The notes under the pieces: model-generated
What the model saw: the letters and a program-made list of their open reading frames with translations, nothing else
What the model was told of the DNA's origin: nothing
Database searches by the model: none
Program-made: the position numbers and the translations under genes
Part shown: piece after piece, positions 46,067-54,699 of the stretch
How positions within the stretch are numbered: the first letter of the stretch is position 1
Layout of the letters: each line of letters starts with the position of its first letter
NCBI RefSeq assembly: GCF_018982885.2
Contig: NZ_CP081848.1
Location: forward strand, 2,728,001 to 2,792,000
DNA: 64,000 bases
Reading direction: 5' to 3'
DNA from: Polymorphobacter megasporae
GTDB taxonomy: Bacteria > Pseudomonadota > Alphaproteobacteria > Sphingomonadales > Sphingomonadaceae

Positions 46067-47615
46067 TCCTGACCAGCGCGCCGGCGCCAATGACGACGTC
46101 GACGCGGTCATCATCGGCTCGGGCGCGGGCGGGGCTCCGCTCGCTGCGCGACTGGCCGGGGCAGGGCTCAAGGTCGTCGTCCTCGAAGCCGGGCGTGCAT
46201 GGTCGCCGCAGTCCGACTTCGCCACCGACGAAGCGGCACAGGCCCCGTTGTTCTGGAATGACGAGCGGCTGTCGGCAGGCAACGACCCGATCGCCTTCGG
46301 GCGCAATAACTCGGGAATTGGGGTCGGCGGATCGACCCTCCATTACACCGCCTACGTTCCGCGCGCGCATCCTGACGATTTCCGGCTGAATTCGACGCAG
46401 GGGGCAGGGGTCGACTGGCCGATCGGCTATGACGATCTCGCGCCGTATTACGACGAGGTCGAGGCGTTCATCGGTGTGTCGGGGCCGTCGATCTATCCGT
46501 GGGGACCGCCGCGCCACTATCCGCTCGGCCCGCTCGCGCTAAACGGTGCAGCGCAATTGATGCAACGCGGCTGCGAAGCGCTCGGCATCCGCACGTCACC
46601 CGCCCCTAATGCGGCGGTGTCGCAGGCGTGGCACCAGCCGGGCTACGGCATGCGCCCCGCGTGCATCAATCGCGGCTTCTGCCAGGCGGGGTGCTCGACC
46701 GGGGCCAAGGCAAGCATGGACGTGACGTATCTCCCGCTCGCGGTCGCCGCCGGAGCCGAGATTCGCAGCGGCGCGTTCGCCACAAAGATCGAGACCGATC
46801 GCACCGGGCGCATCTCGGGGGTCGTCTATATCAAGGACGGTGTCGAGCAACGCCAGCCGACCACGAACCTGTTCCTTTGCGCCGGGGCGATCGAGTCGCC
46901 GCGGCTGTTGCTGATGAACAACCTCGGCAATGCCAGCGGGCAGGTCGGGCGCAACTTCATGGCGCATACCGGCGTCCAGGTCTGGGGGACGTTCGACGAG
47001 ACGGTGCGCCCGTACAAAGGCATCCCTGGATCGCTGATCTCTGAGGATACCCACCGCCCCGCCGACGCGGATTTCGTCGGCGGCTATCTGCTTCAGTCGA
47101 TCGGGGTGATGCCGGTGACGTACGCGAGCCAGGTTGCGCGTGGTCGCGGGCTGTGGGGAAGTGCGCTCGCCGAGCATATGGCGCGGTACAACCATGTCGC
47201 GGGGATCAACATTCTCGGCGATTGCCTGCCGAGCCCGCGTAACTTCGTCGAGCTGTCGGACGAACTCGATGGACGCGGGCTGCCCAAGCCGCGCATCCAC
47301 TTCACCCAGGGGCCGAACGAGATCGCGATGACCGCGCACGCCGAAGCGCTGATGCGGCGCATTTGGGAAGCCGCCGGCGCGCGCGATATCTGGGCGTTCC
47401 AGCGCAACGCCCACATCATCGGCACCTGCCGGATGGGGACCGACCTCGCGACGTCGGTGGTCGATCCCGATGGGGCGAGCCACGACGTGCCCGGACTCCA
47501 CATCGCCGATAATTCGGTCTTTCCGAGCGCGCTCGGGGTCAATCCGGCGCTAACGATCATGGCGGTATCGCTCCGGATCGCTGATCGCTTCCTCGCCCGC
47601 AGGAGCCAGGCATGA
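46059..47615 (+). CDS. GMC-family FAD oxidoreductase
   Basis: This 518-residue flavoprotein is the catalytic subunit of a probable sugar or glycoside dehydrogenase. It shows the FAD motif VIIGSGAGGAPLAARLAGAG, GIGVGGSTLHYTAYVPR, CINRGFCQAGCSTGAK, and the C-terminal active-site region HIIGTCRMGTD with VNPALTIMA. The CxxxxCQxGC-type segment is found in gluconate/fructose dehydrogenase-like members. The start ATG 46059 overlaps the subunit 3 gene. No cytochrome c subunit follows, so the electron acceptor is unclear. Confidence 0.9.
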   Translation: MNNPDQRAGANDDVDAVIIGSGAGGAPLAARLAGAGLKVVVLEAGRAWSPQSDFATDEAAQAPLFWNDERLSAGNDPIAFGRNNSGIGVGGSTLHYTAYVPRAHPDDFRLNSTQGAGVDWPIGYDDLAPYYDEVEAFIGVSGPSIYPWGPPRHYPLGPLALNGAAQLMQRGCEALGIRTSPAPNAAVSQAWHQPGYGMRPACINRGFCQAGCSTGAKASMDVTYLPLAVAAGAEIRSGAFATKIETDRTGRISGVVYIKDGVEQRQPTTNLFLCAGAIESPRLLLMNNLGNASGQVGRNFMAHTGVQVWGTFDETVRPYKGIPGSLISEDTHRPADADFVGGYLLQSIGVMPVTYASQVARGRGLWGSALAEHMARYNHVAGINILGDCLPSPRNFVELSDELDGRGLPKPRIHFTQGPNEIAMTAHAEALMRRIWEAAGARDIWAFQRNAHIIGTCRMGTDLATSVVDPDGASHDVPGLHIADNSVFPSALGVNPALTIMAVSLRIADRFLARRSQA

Positions 47616-48949
47616 CCCAAAGCTTCCTCGACATCGTCCAGAAGGCGCACGGCGACGGCCTCTACGCGGGCGACGAGTTCGGCGGCGCGCGTGGCCACGA
47701 CGGCAGCGGGCTGCCGACCGGGAGCGACGGCAATTTCATGTTCGCCACCGGCATCGAATGCTCGAACCCGACGATCGACAATGGCCGCATCCGCCGCGAC
47801 CTGCTTGAGGAATGCGGCCACTACGACCGCTGGCAGGAGGATCTCCACCTCGTCCGCGACATGGGGCTGCGGGCATTGCGCTACGGCCTGCCGATCCACC
47901 GCATCTTCCTCGGCCCCGGCAAATACGACTGGAGCTTCGCCGATCTCGCGATGGCGGAGATCAAACGGCTCGAGATCGTGCCGATCCTCGACCTGCTCCA
48001 CTTCGGCCTGCCCGACTGGCTCGGCGATTTCCAGAACCCCGAATTCCCGCTCCACTTCGCGGCCTATTGCGACGCGGTCGCCGAGCGCTACCCGTGGGTG
48101 CGCTATTACACCCCGGTCAACGAGATCTACGTTACCGCGCGCTCGTCGGCAAAGGACGGGGTATGGAACGAACAGCTCAAGTCCGACCGCGCGTTCGTCA
48201 CCGCGATCAAGCATCTCGCCGCCGCATCGATCCTCGGCAACCAGATGATTGCCGCGCGGCGTCCCGACTGCATCATCGTCCAGTCCGAAAGCGCCGAATA
48301 CATCCACGAGGCGCGGGCGACACCGTCGCGCGAGATTGCGCTGGTCAACAAGCAGCGCCTGATCTCGCTCGACCTGTTGTACGCGCACCATCCCGACGGC
48401 GAAATCTGCCAGTATCTCTACGACGGCGGCATGACCCGCGACGAATATAACTGGTTCATGGCGGGCGAGCCCCCCGGATACCAGATCATGGGCAACGACT
48501 ATTACGGGCGCAACGAGCGGATCATCCTGCCCGGCGGCGAACTCTGCCCGGCGCAGGACGTCCTCGGCTGGTATCAGATTACCAGCGACTATTATGCGCG
48601 CTACAAGAAGCCGGTGATGTACACCGAAACCAACGTCTTCGAGGCCGACGAAGCCCCGACATGGCTGTGGAAGCAGTGGATCAACGTCCTCCGCATGCGC
48701 GCCGACGGCGTCCCCGTCCTCGGCTTCACCTGGTACAGCCTGGTCGACCAGGTCGACTGGGACATCGGCCTCGCGGAGAAGCGCGGCACGGTCAACGAAT
48801 GCGGGCTGTTCGACATGGACCGCAAGGAGCGCGCCGTCGGCACGTCGTACCGCGACCTGCTCAAGGAGTTCGGCCAGATCACGATCATCCCGCACGGCGA
48901 GATGTTCGAGCTGACGCGGAGCCCGGCGCGGCTGAAGGTCGAGGTCTAG
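47612..48949 (+). CDS. Glycoside hydrolase family 1-like protein
   Basis: The 445-residue protein has the GH1 TIM-barrel frame. The acid/base Glu171 is in YYTPVNEIYVTA and the nucleophile Glu339 in MYTETNVFEADE, where canonical enzymes have TFNEP and TENG. An early FMFATGIECSNPTID segment and LDLLHFGLPDWLGDF complete the fold. Both catalytic glutamates are kept, but the subsite residues differ from ordinary beta-glucosidases. It is coupled to the GMC gene (ATGA), implying that it acts on the same glycoside or its oxidised form. Confidence 0.85.
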   Translation: MTQSFLDIVQKAHGDGLYAGDEFGGARGHDGSGLPTGSDGNFMFATGIECSNPTIDNGRIRRDLLEECGHYDRWQEDLHLVRDMGLRALRYGLPIHRIFLGPGKYDWSFADLAMAEIKRLEIVPILDLLHFGLPDWLGDFQNPEFPLHFAAYCDAVAERYPWVRYYTPVNEIYVTARSSAKDGVWNEQLKSDRAFVTAIKHLAAASILGNQMIAARRPDCIIVQSESAEYIHEARATPSREIALVNKQRLISLDLLYAHHPDGEICQYLYDGGMTRDEYNWFMAGEPPGYQIMGNDYYGRNERIILPGGELCPAQDVLGWYQITSDYYARYKKPVMYTETNVFEADEAPTWLWKQWINVLRMRADGVPVLGFTWYSLVDQVDWDIGLAEKRGTVNECGLFDMDRKERAVGTSYRDLLKEFGQITIIPHGEMFELTRSPARLKVEV

Positions 48950-48953
48950 GGGA

Positions 48954-48988
48954 GCGGGAGGCGCAGCCCGAGCAACTGCGCCTCCCGC
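48954..48988. terminator. Hairpin between convergent GH1 and PEP-CTERM genes
   Basis: A perfect 13-bp stem (GCGGGAGGCGCAG with its complement) and a nine-base loop sits 5 bases after the GH1 stop and 8 bases before the end of the convergent gene. It is probably a shared terminator. Confidence 0.65.
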
Positions 48989-48995
48989 ACCTTGT

Positions 48996-49817
48996 TTACG
49001 CGGCGACGACCGAACGCTGGCGGCGGCGCATGGCCGAGCCGAGCAGGCCGAAACCGCCGACCATCATCGCCCAGCTCGCCGGCTCGGGCACCGCAGCGAT
49101 CGTCGCCACAGTCGACTTCACCGAGAAGTCGTCGACCGCGAGGCCGTCCTGCGCGCCGCTCGACACCGGCTGGTCGACCCAGCGGAACGCGAAGGTCGAG
49201 CCGCTGGCGATCGACAGGCCCGACAGCACCGCGGTCAGGTTCTTGCGGTCCGCAGCAGAATTACCGTTGAGTGCGCCGACCGGCGAGCTGACGAGCGAGG
49301 TGAAGGTCAGGCCCGCGACATTGGTCCAGCTGCCGTTGTTGATCGCGGTCGCGTTGAGCGAATATTCGAACGTGAGTGAGTCGCTGCTTGATGCGCCGTT
49401 ACGCCATTGCTCGCCAGTGTAGCCGATCGCGAGGCTTTCGACCGCGGTCGCCTGCGTGTTGGTGAAGAATGCACCGTAGAACGCCTGGCCGAGATTGCCG
49501 CTGCGGATCGAACCCAGCGCGCGATCGCTGCTGCCGGCCGCGCCGAAGCTATAGATGCCGCCGCCATTGTCCGACCCGTTGCCGGCGACATAGGTGGCGT
49601 TGGCCTGCGTGCCGCTGCCCTCGAACGCCTGGAAACCGGCCGGGAGGAGAGCGCTTGTGCCGGTCTTCGCCAGCGTATCGAAATCCTGGTTATAGACGGC
49701 TGCACCGAGTGCGATCGGGGTAACTGTTACCGGATAGAGCGCGGCATTCGCCGCGAACGGGGATGTCAAAAGCGCGAGCGAAATCACCGCGCCGCGCGCG
49801 TTTTTCAAAGCAGCCAT
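48996..49817 (-). CDS. PEP-CTERM sorted exported protein
   Basis: The 273-residue protein begins with a signal peptide (ISLALLTSPFAANAALYPV) and ends with VPEPASWAMMVGGFGLLG plus a basic tail RRRQRS. The body has a beta-sandwich-like pattern (YNQDFDTLAKTGTSALLPAGFQAFEG and FAFRWVDQPVSSGAQDGLAVDDFSV), resembling other PEP-CTERM proteins with a lectin-like or jelly-roll module. It is the third such protein in the window. Presumed surface or matrix location. Confidence 0.88.
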   Translation of the reverse strand: MAALKNARGAVISLALLTSPFAANAALYPVTVTPIALGAAVYNQDFDTLAKTGTSALLPAGFQAFEGSGTQANATYVAGNGSDNGGGIYSFGAAGSSDRALGSIRSGNLGQAFYGAFFTNTQATAVESLAIGYTGEQWRNGASSSDSLTFEYSLNATAINNGSWTNVAGLTFTSLVSSPVGALNGNSAADRKNLTAVLSGLSIASGSTFAFRWVDQPVSSGAQDGLAVDDFSVKSTVATIAAVPEPASWAMMVGGFGLLGSAMRRRQRSVVAA

Positions 49818-49968
49818 TTATAAAATCCCTTGTTCGCCGGAGGGGCGTGGATGCCCGCAACCAGCTTCCTCTGCCTCAGCTCGATGCCAGTTTTATGACT
49901 TCATCAATCATAATGTACGGTTCGGAAGCATCTGTTCGGAAGCGTTGGTGCAGTCGACGACTACGGGT

Positions 49969-50619
49969 TCAGACACGATCATCGACCGCGGTCGCGTCAG
50001 ACGCGGGCGCATATGCCATGCCAGCTTCGAACGCGCGGGCGAGGGTATTGATCGTCGCGCGCACCATGTCTTCGACGGGAGCACCCGCGTTAACGAGCAG
50101 GGCAACGAACGCGGGGTTGACGTATGTCGTCACGGCGTCTCGCACCACACCTGCGGCGGTGGCCACGTCGTCGACCCGCCATTCGCCGCGCTCGACGCCC
50201 TGCGCGATGAGCTTGCCGATCAGCGCCGTCATCCGCTCGGCATAGCCGGCGATGATATCGGGGCGTTCGACGACGATGCGCCGGTAGAGATCGTGTATCT
50301 CGCGGTCGCCGGCGAAGCGCTCGAGCTTGCGCCGGTACAAGTCCAATATCATCGCCATGAGGCGTTCCGTGGCACTCCCCTCGGCATCGAGATGGGCGGC
50401 CGCCAGTTCCTCCTCGTCGCGCATCACGGTTATGACAAGCGCATCGAACACGTCGGCCTTCGAGCGGAAATGCCGGTAAATCGTGGTGTGGGACGTGCCG
50501 AGGGCGCGCGCGATATCGACCACATTTGTCTTGGCTTCGCCGTAGCGGCGCACCTGCAAGCGGGCTGCATCGATGATCGCGGTGGCTGACACGGCTTCGT
50601 CACGGTCTGGATTTTCCAT
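49969..50619 (-). CDS. TetR family transcriptional regulator
   Basis: The 216-residue protein has an N-terminal HTH (ATAIIDAARLQVRRYGEAKTNVVDIARALGTSHTTIYRHFRSKADVFDALV, about residues 12-62) and a ligand domain. It is divergent from an NAD-dependent epimerase/dehydratase-like gene, and the 115-base gap has a nested palindrome. It probably represses that gene and itself. The ligand is unknown. Confidence 0.92.
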   Translation of the reverse strand: MENPDRDEAVSATAIIDAARLQVRRYGEAKTNVVDIARALGTSHTTIYRHFRSKADVFDALVITVMRDEEELAAAHLDAEGSATERLMAMILDLYRRKLERFAGDREIHDLYRRIVVERPDIIAGYAERMTALIGKLIAQGVERGEWRVDDVATAAGVVRDAVTTYVNPAFVALLVNAGAPVEDMVRATINTLARAFEAGMAYAPASDATAVDDRV

Positions 50620-50658
50620 CAGGACGGCCTAGCAGTTACCTTACAAAAAGCGAGGGAA

Positions 50659-50678
50659 AACATAATACGGAATATGTT
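50659..50678. promoter_or_regulatory. Candidate TetR operator
   Basis: AACATA and TATGTT form inverted arms with an eight-base centre, nested within an outer TTACAA (50641) and TTGTAA (50681) pair. The site is midway between the TetR gene and the divergent epimerase gene, the expected operator position. Confidence 0.6.
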
Positions 50679-50734
50679 CGTTGTAATTTGAGAGAACGGC
50701 CCTATGTGGGGTTTAGCAACCAAGCGAGGCCAAC

Positions 50735-51778
50735 ATGACCGACATTCTCAAGCACGCCGCGGCCCGCCGCATCGCCTTCGTTACGGGAGGCTCCGGATTT
50801 GTCGGGGGGCGGCTCATCGCCGCGCTGCTAGACAAGGGTTGGGATGTGCACGCTCTCGCCCGCAGCCGCGATGCAGCGGCAGCGGTCGAGCAGCTCGGCG
50901 CGACGGCAGTGATGGGCAACCTCGACGATCGTGTAGCCCTTGAGCGGGCAATGCAGGGTACCGAAGTCGTTTTTCACGTCGCTGCGCACTTCAAGCTGTG
51001 GGGCCCGCGCGCGCTTTTCGACAAGGTGAATGTCGCGGGCATGCGCGCGCTGGTCGATGCGGCTGCGGGTGCATCGTCGGTCCGCCGGGTCGTGGCGGTC
51101 AGCGCCGCCGCCGTCGTTATGGGTGATCCCGAGCCGATGCTAGGGGTCGTCGAAAGTGCACCGCGCCAGAACCGATCGTTCACGCCGTACGGGTCGTCCA
51201 AGGCGGCGGGTGAAGCCGTCCTGCTTGCGGCGAACGGCAAGCGTCCCGGGTTCGAGACCATCGCGATCCGGCCGCCGATGATCTGGGGCAAAGGGATGCC
51301 GACGCTCGATCACATGGTCGAGACCGTCCGCGCCGGTCGTTGGCAATGGCCGGGTGGCGGCGATCAGGCGATGTCTGCGCTCCACGTCGACAATCTCGTC
51401 GATGCGCTCATCCTCGCCGCCAATCGCGGCAAGGGCGGCGAAACCTATTTCGTCGCCGATGCCGAGGACGGGACGCTGAAAAGCGTGATCGGCGGCTTGC
51501 TCGCCACGCGCGGGGTCGATGGCGGCACCAAGTCGATCGGGTTTGGAACCGCCTGGACGATGGCGGGGATCATGGGTGCGGTCTGGCGGATCTTTCGCCT
51601 CAAGGGCGAGCCGCCCATTACGCGCCAGATGCTGCGGCTCATCGGCCAGCCGTTTACCGTGCGCATCGACAAGGCCCGGCGTGACCTCGGCTACGTGCCC
51701 AGCATAAGCTGGAAACAAGGGATCGACGAGATGTTCGGGCGTGCAGCCGCCCTGCCGGTTCTCCTGCGTGCCGCATGA
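50735..51778 (+). CDS. NAD-dependent epimerase/dehydratase family protein
   Basis: This 347-residue extended SDR has the NAD(P) motif VTGGSGFVGGRL, a Rossmann fold with HVAAH, and the YxxxK active site in YGSSKAAGE. The pattern resembles 3-beta-hydroxysteroid dehydrogenase/dihydroflavonol reductase-like members. The C-terminal domain includes VRIDKARRDLGYVPSISWKQGI. It is divergent from a TetR gene that probably regulates it. The substrate is unknown. Confidence 0.87.
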   Translation: MTDILKHAAARRIAFVTGGSGFVGGRLIAALLDKGWDVHALARSRDAAAAVEQLGATAVMGNLDDRVALERAMQGTEVVFHVAAHFKLWGPRALFDKVNVAGMRALVDAAAGASSVRRVVAVSAAAVVMGDPEPMLGVVESAPRQNRSFTPYGSSKAAGEAVLLAANGKRPGFETIAIRPPMIWGKGMPTLDHMVETVRAGRWQWPGGGDQAMSALHVDNLVDALILAANRGKGGETYFVADAEDGTLKSVIGGLLATRGVDGGTKSIGFGTAWTMAGIMGAVWRIFRLKGEPPITRQMLRLIGQPFTVRIDKARRDLGYVPSISWKQGIDEMFGRAAALPVLLRAA

Positions 51779-51781
51779 TGC

Positions 51782-51949
51782 CTAGCCCAGAGTCCGCGCC
51801 TCCCGGACATAAGTGAACTCGCCGGCCCCGTCCCACGCGCGCCCGTCGTGGAAGCGAAGCTCGATCCCGGCGAGGTCGGCTTCGTTCGCCAGCAGCATGT
51901 TGACGCCCATCAATGGCCTGTGTCCATCTTTGGATATCCCTGTCCTACA
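51782..51949 (-). pseudogene. Possible 3' remnant of a lost gene
   Basis: The minus-strand frame ending in TAG at 51782-51784 reads like the C-terminal end of a real protein (GVNMLLANEADLAGIEL, then RFHDGRAWDGAGEFTYV, then REARTLG). In-frame sequence continues upstream a few more residues (SKDGHRPL) without a plausible start or gene body. It sits between the epimerase gene and an AT-rich gap. I do not recognise the parent family. It could also be a short genuine ORF starting at ATG 51910. Confidence 0.35.
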
Positions 51950-52222
51950 CCCTGCGAACGCGCCTAGTCTTAGCGGTCGCCACCGGGCGGCGCGGAGTGC
52001 TCTTTCTCATTGCTGGCTCGAGTTCGCTTTAGACGGAAAAGTAGCGCGTCAAAACACCGACGTTTGTGTGAACTTATTTTGAACTTAGGCCGTCGAGTGC
52101 CCCGGACCGCCGCCGTTTCGACGCTCGGCCGCTGCCAAAAGAGCCGGTGGTCGGCAAGCGTCAGATACGGCCAGCGGGCAGCGTCTAGCACGCTCAAACT
52201 GTCAACTCTGTCAACTTAACGC
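51950..52222. other. Intergenic gap, no gene seen
   Basis: About 270 bases between the remnant and the AIM24-type gene. Short ORFs are present on both strands but resemble no family. The composition is mixed, and no clear hairpin or repeat is visible. Confidence 0.4.
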
Positions 52223-52990
52223 TCAGTCGCCGCCGAGGATACTTCCCAACAATCCGCCGACCGCGCCCGCGCCGAGCATGCCGCCCGCGCCGCTGCCGCT
52301 GCTCCGCCCGCCGCCTTCGCCCGACGGCAAATAGCGGGCGATCTCCTCGGCGAGGTTGATGATCGGCATCGACTGAAGCCAGATCTTGCCGGGGCCGGTG
52401 AGGGTCGCGAGGAACAGGCCTTCGCCGCCGAACAGGATGTTGCGGAAGCCGCGCATCATCTTGATGTCGATGTCGATCGTCGGCTCCTGCATCCCGATGT
52501 GCCCGGCGTGGACGTGGAGGCGCTCGCCGGGGAGGAGGGTCTTCTCGACGACCTCGCCCGACAGGTCGAGGAACACCGTGCCGGGGCCGGTGACGCGCTG
52601 CATGACGAAGCCCTCGCCGGCGAAGAAGCCCGCGCCAAGGCGCTGCTGAAAGGCGATGTCGAGCGTCACCGACATCTCGGCGCACAGGAACGTCTCCTTG
52701 CGGCAGATCAGCGACTGGCCGAGGCCGAGCTTGACGGGCACGATCTGCCCGGGAAAGCGCGGGGCGAAGGCGAGATGGCCGCTGGTGTCGGCAATGAATT
52801 CGGTGATGAACAACCCGCCGCCGCTGACCGCCCGCCTGAGCCCGGCGAACAGGCCGCCGCCGGTGTGGGTGTCCATGCGGATGCCATCCGACATCCACGC
52901 CATCGTCGCGGTCTGGCTGTAGAGATGCTCGCCGGGGTTGAGGTCGATCGACACGGTCTGCATCGTCGTGCCGCTGATGTCATAGCGCAT
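52223..52990 (-). CDS. AIM24 / TIGR00266 family protein
   Basis: This 255-residue protein has the double-stranded beta-helix repeats of the AIM24 family: MRYDISGTTMQTVSIDLNPGE, GGGLFAGLRRAVSGGGLFITEF, GAGFFAGEGFVMQRVTGPGTVFLDLSG and GFRNILFGGEGLFLATLTGPGKIWLQSMP (about residues 175-205). The C-terminal 30 residues are Gly/Ser-rich and end GLLGSILGGD, suggesting a flexible tail. Bacterial members have no settled function. It stands alone between unrelated genes. Confidence 0.88.
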   Translation of the reverse strand: MRYDISGTTMQTVSIDLNPGEHLYSQTATMAWMSDGIRMDTHTGGGLFAGLRRAVSGGGLFITEFIADTSGHLAFAPRFPGQIVPVKLGLGQSLICRKETFLCAEMSVTLDIAFQQRLGAGFFAGEGFVMQRVTGPGTVFLDLSGEVVEKTLLPGERLHVHAGHIGMQEPTIDIDIKMMRGFRNILFGGEGLFLATLTGPGKIWLQSMPIINLAEEIARYLPSGEGGGRSSGSGAGGMLGAGAVGGLLGSILGGD

Positions 52991-53054
52991 CGTGGGATCT
53001 CCTGCTCGGTGCCGCCTTAATACGGCGTCGGCGGGAGGTGATCCAGCGAGTTTG

Positions 53055-54452
53055 CTAGGTCAGGCGTGGGGCGGGCTGGACCGTCTGGGTCTCGACGGCG
53101 CTCGGCAGGCGGATCGCCGGGTTGAGCCGGGCGACGCTGCACAGCCCGGCGATCATTGCCAAACCCGCTGCGACGAGCGCCGGGACCGAACCGCCGCCGA
53201 TGCCCACCGCGAGCAGCGCCGCGACGAGGGTGGCTCCGGTCGTCTGCCCGCACAGGCGCAGCGTCGAGACGAGGCCGCCGGCCGACGCCGCGCGCTCCCG
53301 CGGCGACGAGCCCACGATCAGCCGGGCGTTCGGCGACATGAACAGGCCGAACCCCGCCCCACACAGCGAGAGCCGCCACGCGATGTCGAAATAGACCGGG
53401 TGGGCGGGCAGCATCGCGACGGTCAGCAGCCCGGCGATCGCGATGGCCATGCCAATCCCGCCGAGCAGCCCGGCGGGATATTTGTCCGACAGCGTGCCGG
53501 CGAGCGGCGCGACGAACAGCGTCGTCAGCGGCCACGGCGCAATCATCGCCCCGACCTGCTGCGGGGTGAAGCCGTAGCTATGCTCGAGCCGGAAGGGCAG
53601 CGAGATGAGGATGGTCATCGACGCGACGAAGACGACGAACCCGCCGAGCGCCGACAGCGCCACCACTGGCCGCGCGAGTAAATCGACGGGGAACACCGGG
53701 CGCAGCTGTCGCCGCTGATTGCGGACGAGGACGACGGCGAAGATGACCCCGATACCGGTGATTGCCGCCGATACAACGGGCGATCCGCCGTGAACCGCGC
53801 TCTCGAGCCCGCCGATGATAAGGCCGAAGGTCGCCGCCGACAGCAGCGCGCCGGTGAAGTCAAACGGTTCGGCGCGCGGCTTGGGGTTCGGCAGGAAGCG
53901 TCCGAGGGCGAGCGAGAATACGGCCAGCGGCGCGGCGGCGGTAAACAGCCACGGCCAGTTCGCGACACCGAGGATCAGGCCTCCGGCGGTCGGGGCCAGC
54001 GCCGCCGCCGCCGAGACGACGACGCTGTTGAGGCCGAGCCCGCGGCCGAGATGCTCGGGGGCATACAGGGTCCGCAGCATCGCCGAGGTGACGCTGAGCG
54101 CCGCGCCGGCACCCAGCGCCTGCAACATGCGGACGACGAGGAGGAACGGCAGGCTGTGGGCGAAGAAGGCGAGCAGGCTGGCGCAGGCGAACAGGACCTG
54201 TCCGCCCTGGTACAACCGCCGCAGGCCGATCCGCTCGCCGACAGCCGACAAGGGGAGGAGGGCCATGACGAGAACCAGCTGATACACCGTGACGATCAGC
54301 ACCGCCGCCGACGCATCGGTGCCTAGGTCATGTGCGATCGTCGGCAGCGCGACGTTGGCGATCCCGCCATCGATGACGACCAGCGCCGTACCGAAGGATA
54401 GCCCGGCGATGCCGGCGATGGAGCGGATGTTTGACACGGGGCCCTTACGCAC
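53055..54452 (-). CDS. MFS efflux transporter (EmrB/QacA, DHA2-like)
   Basis: This 465-residue transporter has about 12-14 helices. It begins GLSFGTALVVIDGGIANVALPTIAHDLG, with the D-x-x-I-x-N-V-A-L-P motif of drug:H+ antiporters in helix 1, and has the motif A-like SAVGERIGLRRLY, motif C in helix 5 and DKYPAGLLGGIG. It probably exports a toxic compound. It has no adjacent regulator. Its start lies 31 bases from the left att repeat, so it is the last chromosomal gene before the integrated element. Confidence 0.88.
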   Translation of the reverse strand: MRKGPVSNIRSIAGIAGLSFGTALVVIDGGIANVALPTIAHDLGTDASAAVLIVTVYQLVLVMALLPLSAVGERIGLRRLYQGGQVLFACASLLAFFAHSLPFLLVVRMLQALGAGAALSVTSAMLRTLYAPEHLGRGLGLNSVVVSAAAALAPTAGGLILGVANWPWLFTAAAPLAVFSLALGRFLPNPKPRAEPFDFTGALLSAATFGLIIGGLESAVHGGSPVVSAAITGIGVIFAVVLVRNQRRQLRPVFPVDLLARPVVALSALGGFVVFVASMTILISLPFRLEHSYGFTPQQVGAMIAPWPLTTLFVAPLAGTLSDKYPAGLLGGIGMAIAIAGLLTVAMLPAHPVYFDIAWRLSLCGAGFGLFMSPNARLIVGSSPRERAASAGGLVSTLRLCGQTTGATLVAALLAVGIGGGSVPALVAAGLAMIAGLCSVARLNPAIRLPSAVETQTVQPAPRLT

Positions 54453-54482
54453 CGGGGAAACGATGGTTTCTCGGTGCGGCGT

Positions 54483-54504
54483 TGGTGGAGCAGAGGGGGA
54501 TCGA
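54483..54504. repeat. attL: 22-bp copy of the tRNA-Ala 3' end
   Basis: The 22 bases from 54483 (beginning TGGTGGAGCAG and ending GGGGGATCGA) are identical to 61657-61678, the CCA, acceptor and T-arm part of the intact tRNA-Ala gene. Only this fragment of a tRNA is present here. It is the left boundary of the integrated element. Confidence 0.9.
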
Positions 54505-54699
54505 GGTTTCGGACCCTAAGCTATTGAAAACAAACACTTAGACTTTCGTGATTTCCCGCTGTGTATGGCCTCTATGTGTGAGCTTCAGCGACGTAGCAAG
54601 CGAGAGCCAACCTCTTTTTGAAAAAATACACGCTTCATCGGTATGAACCGATTTGTGCTAGCGTCTTCGCTTGGAGCGTTTGGATGGGGTGTTGGAGGC

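Noticed and set aside
47093-48895. A 600-codon antisense ORF over the GMC and GH1 genes
   Set aside because: It spans the junction of two recognised genes and is built of low-complexity charged and Val/Ala stretches.
54483-54510. A tRNA-like sequence at the left of the island
   Set aside because: Only the 3' 22 bases of tRNA-Ala are present; no cloverleaf can form, so it is an att repeat and not a second tRNA.
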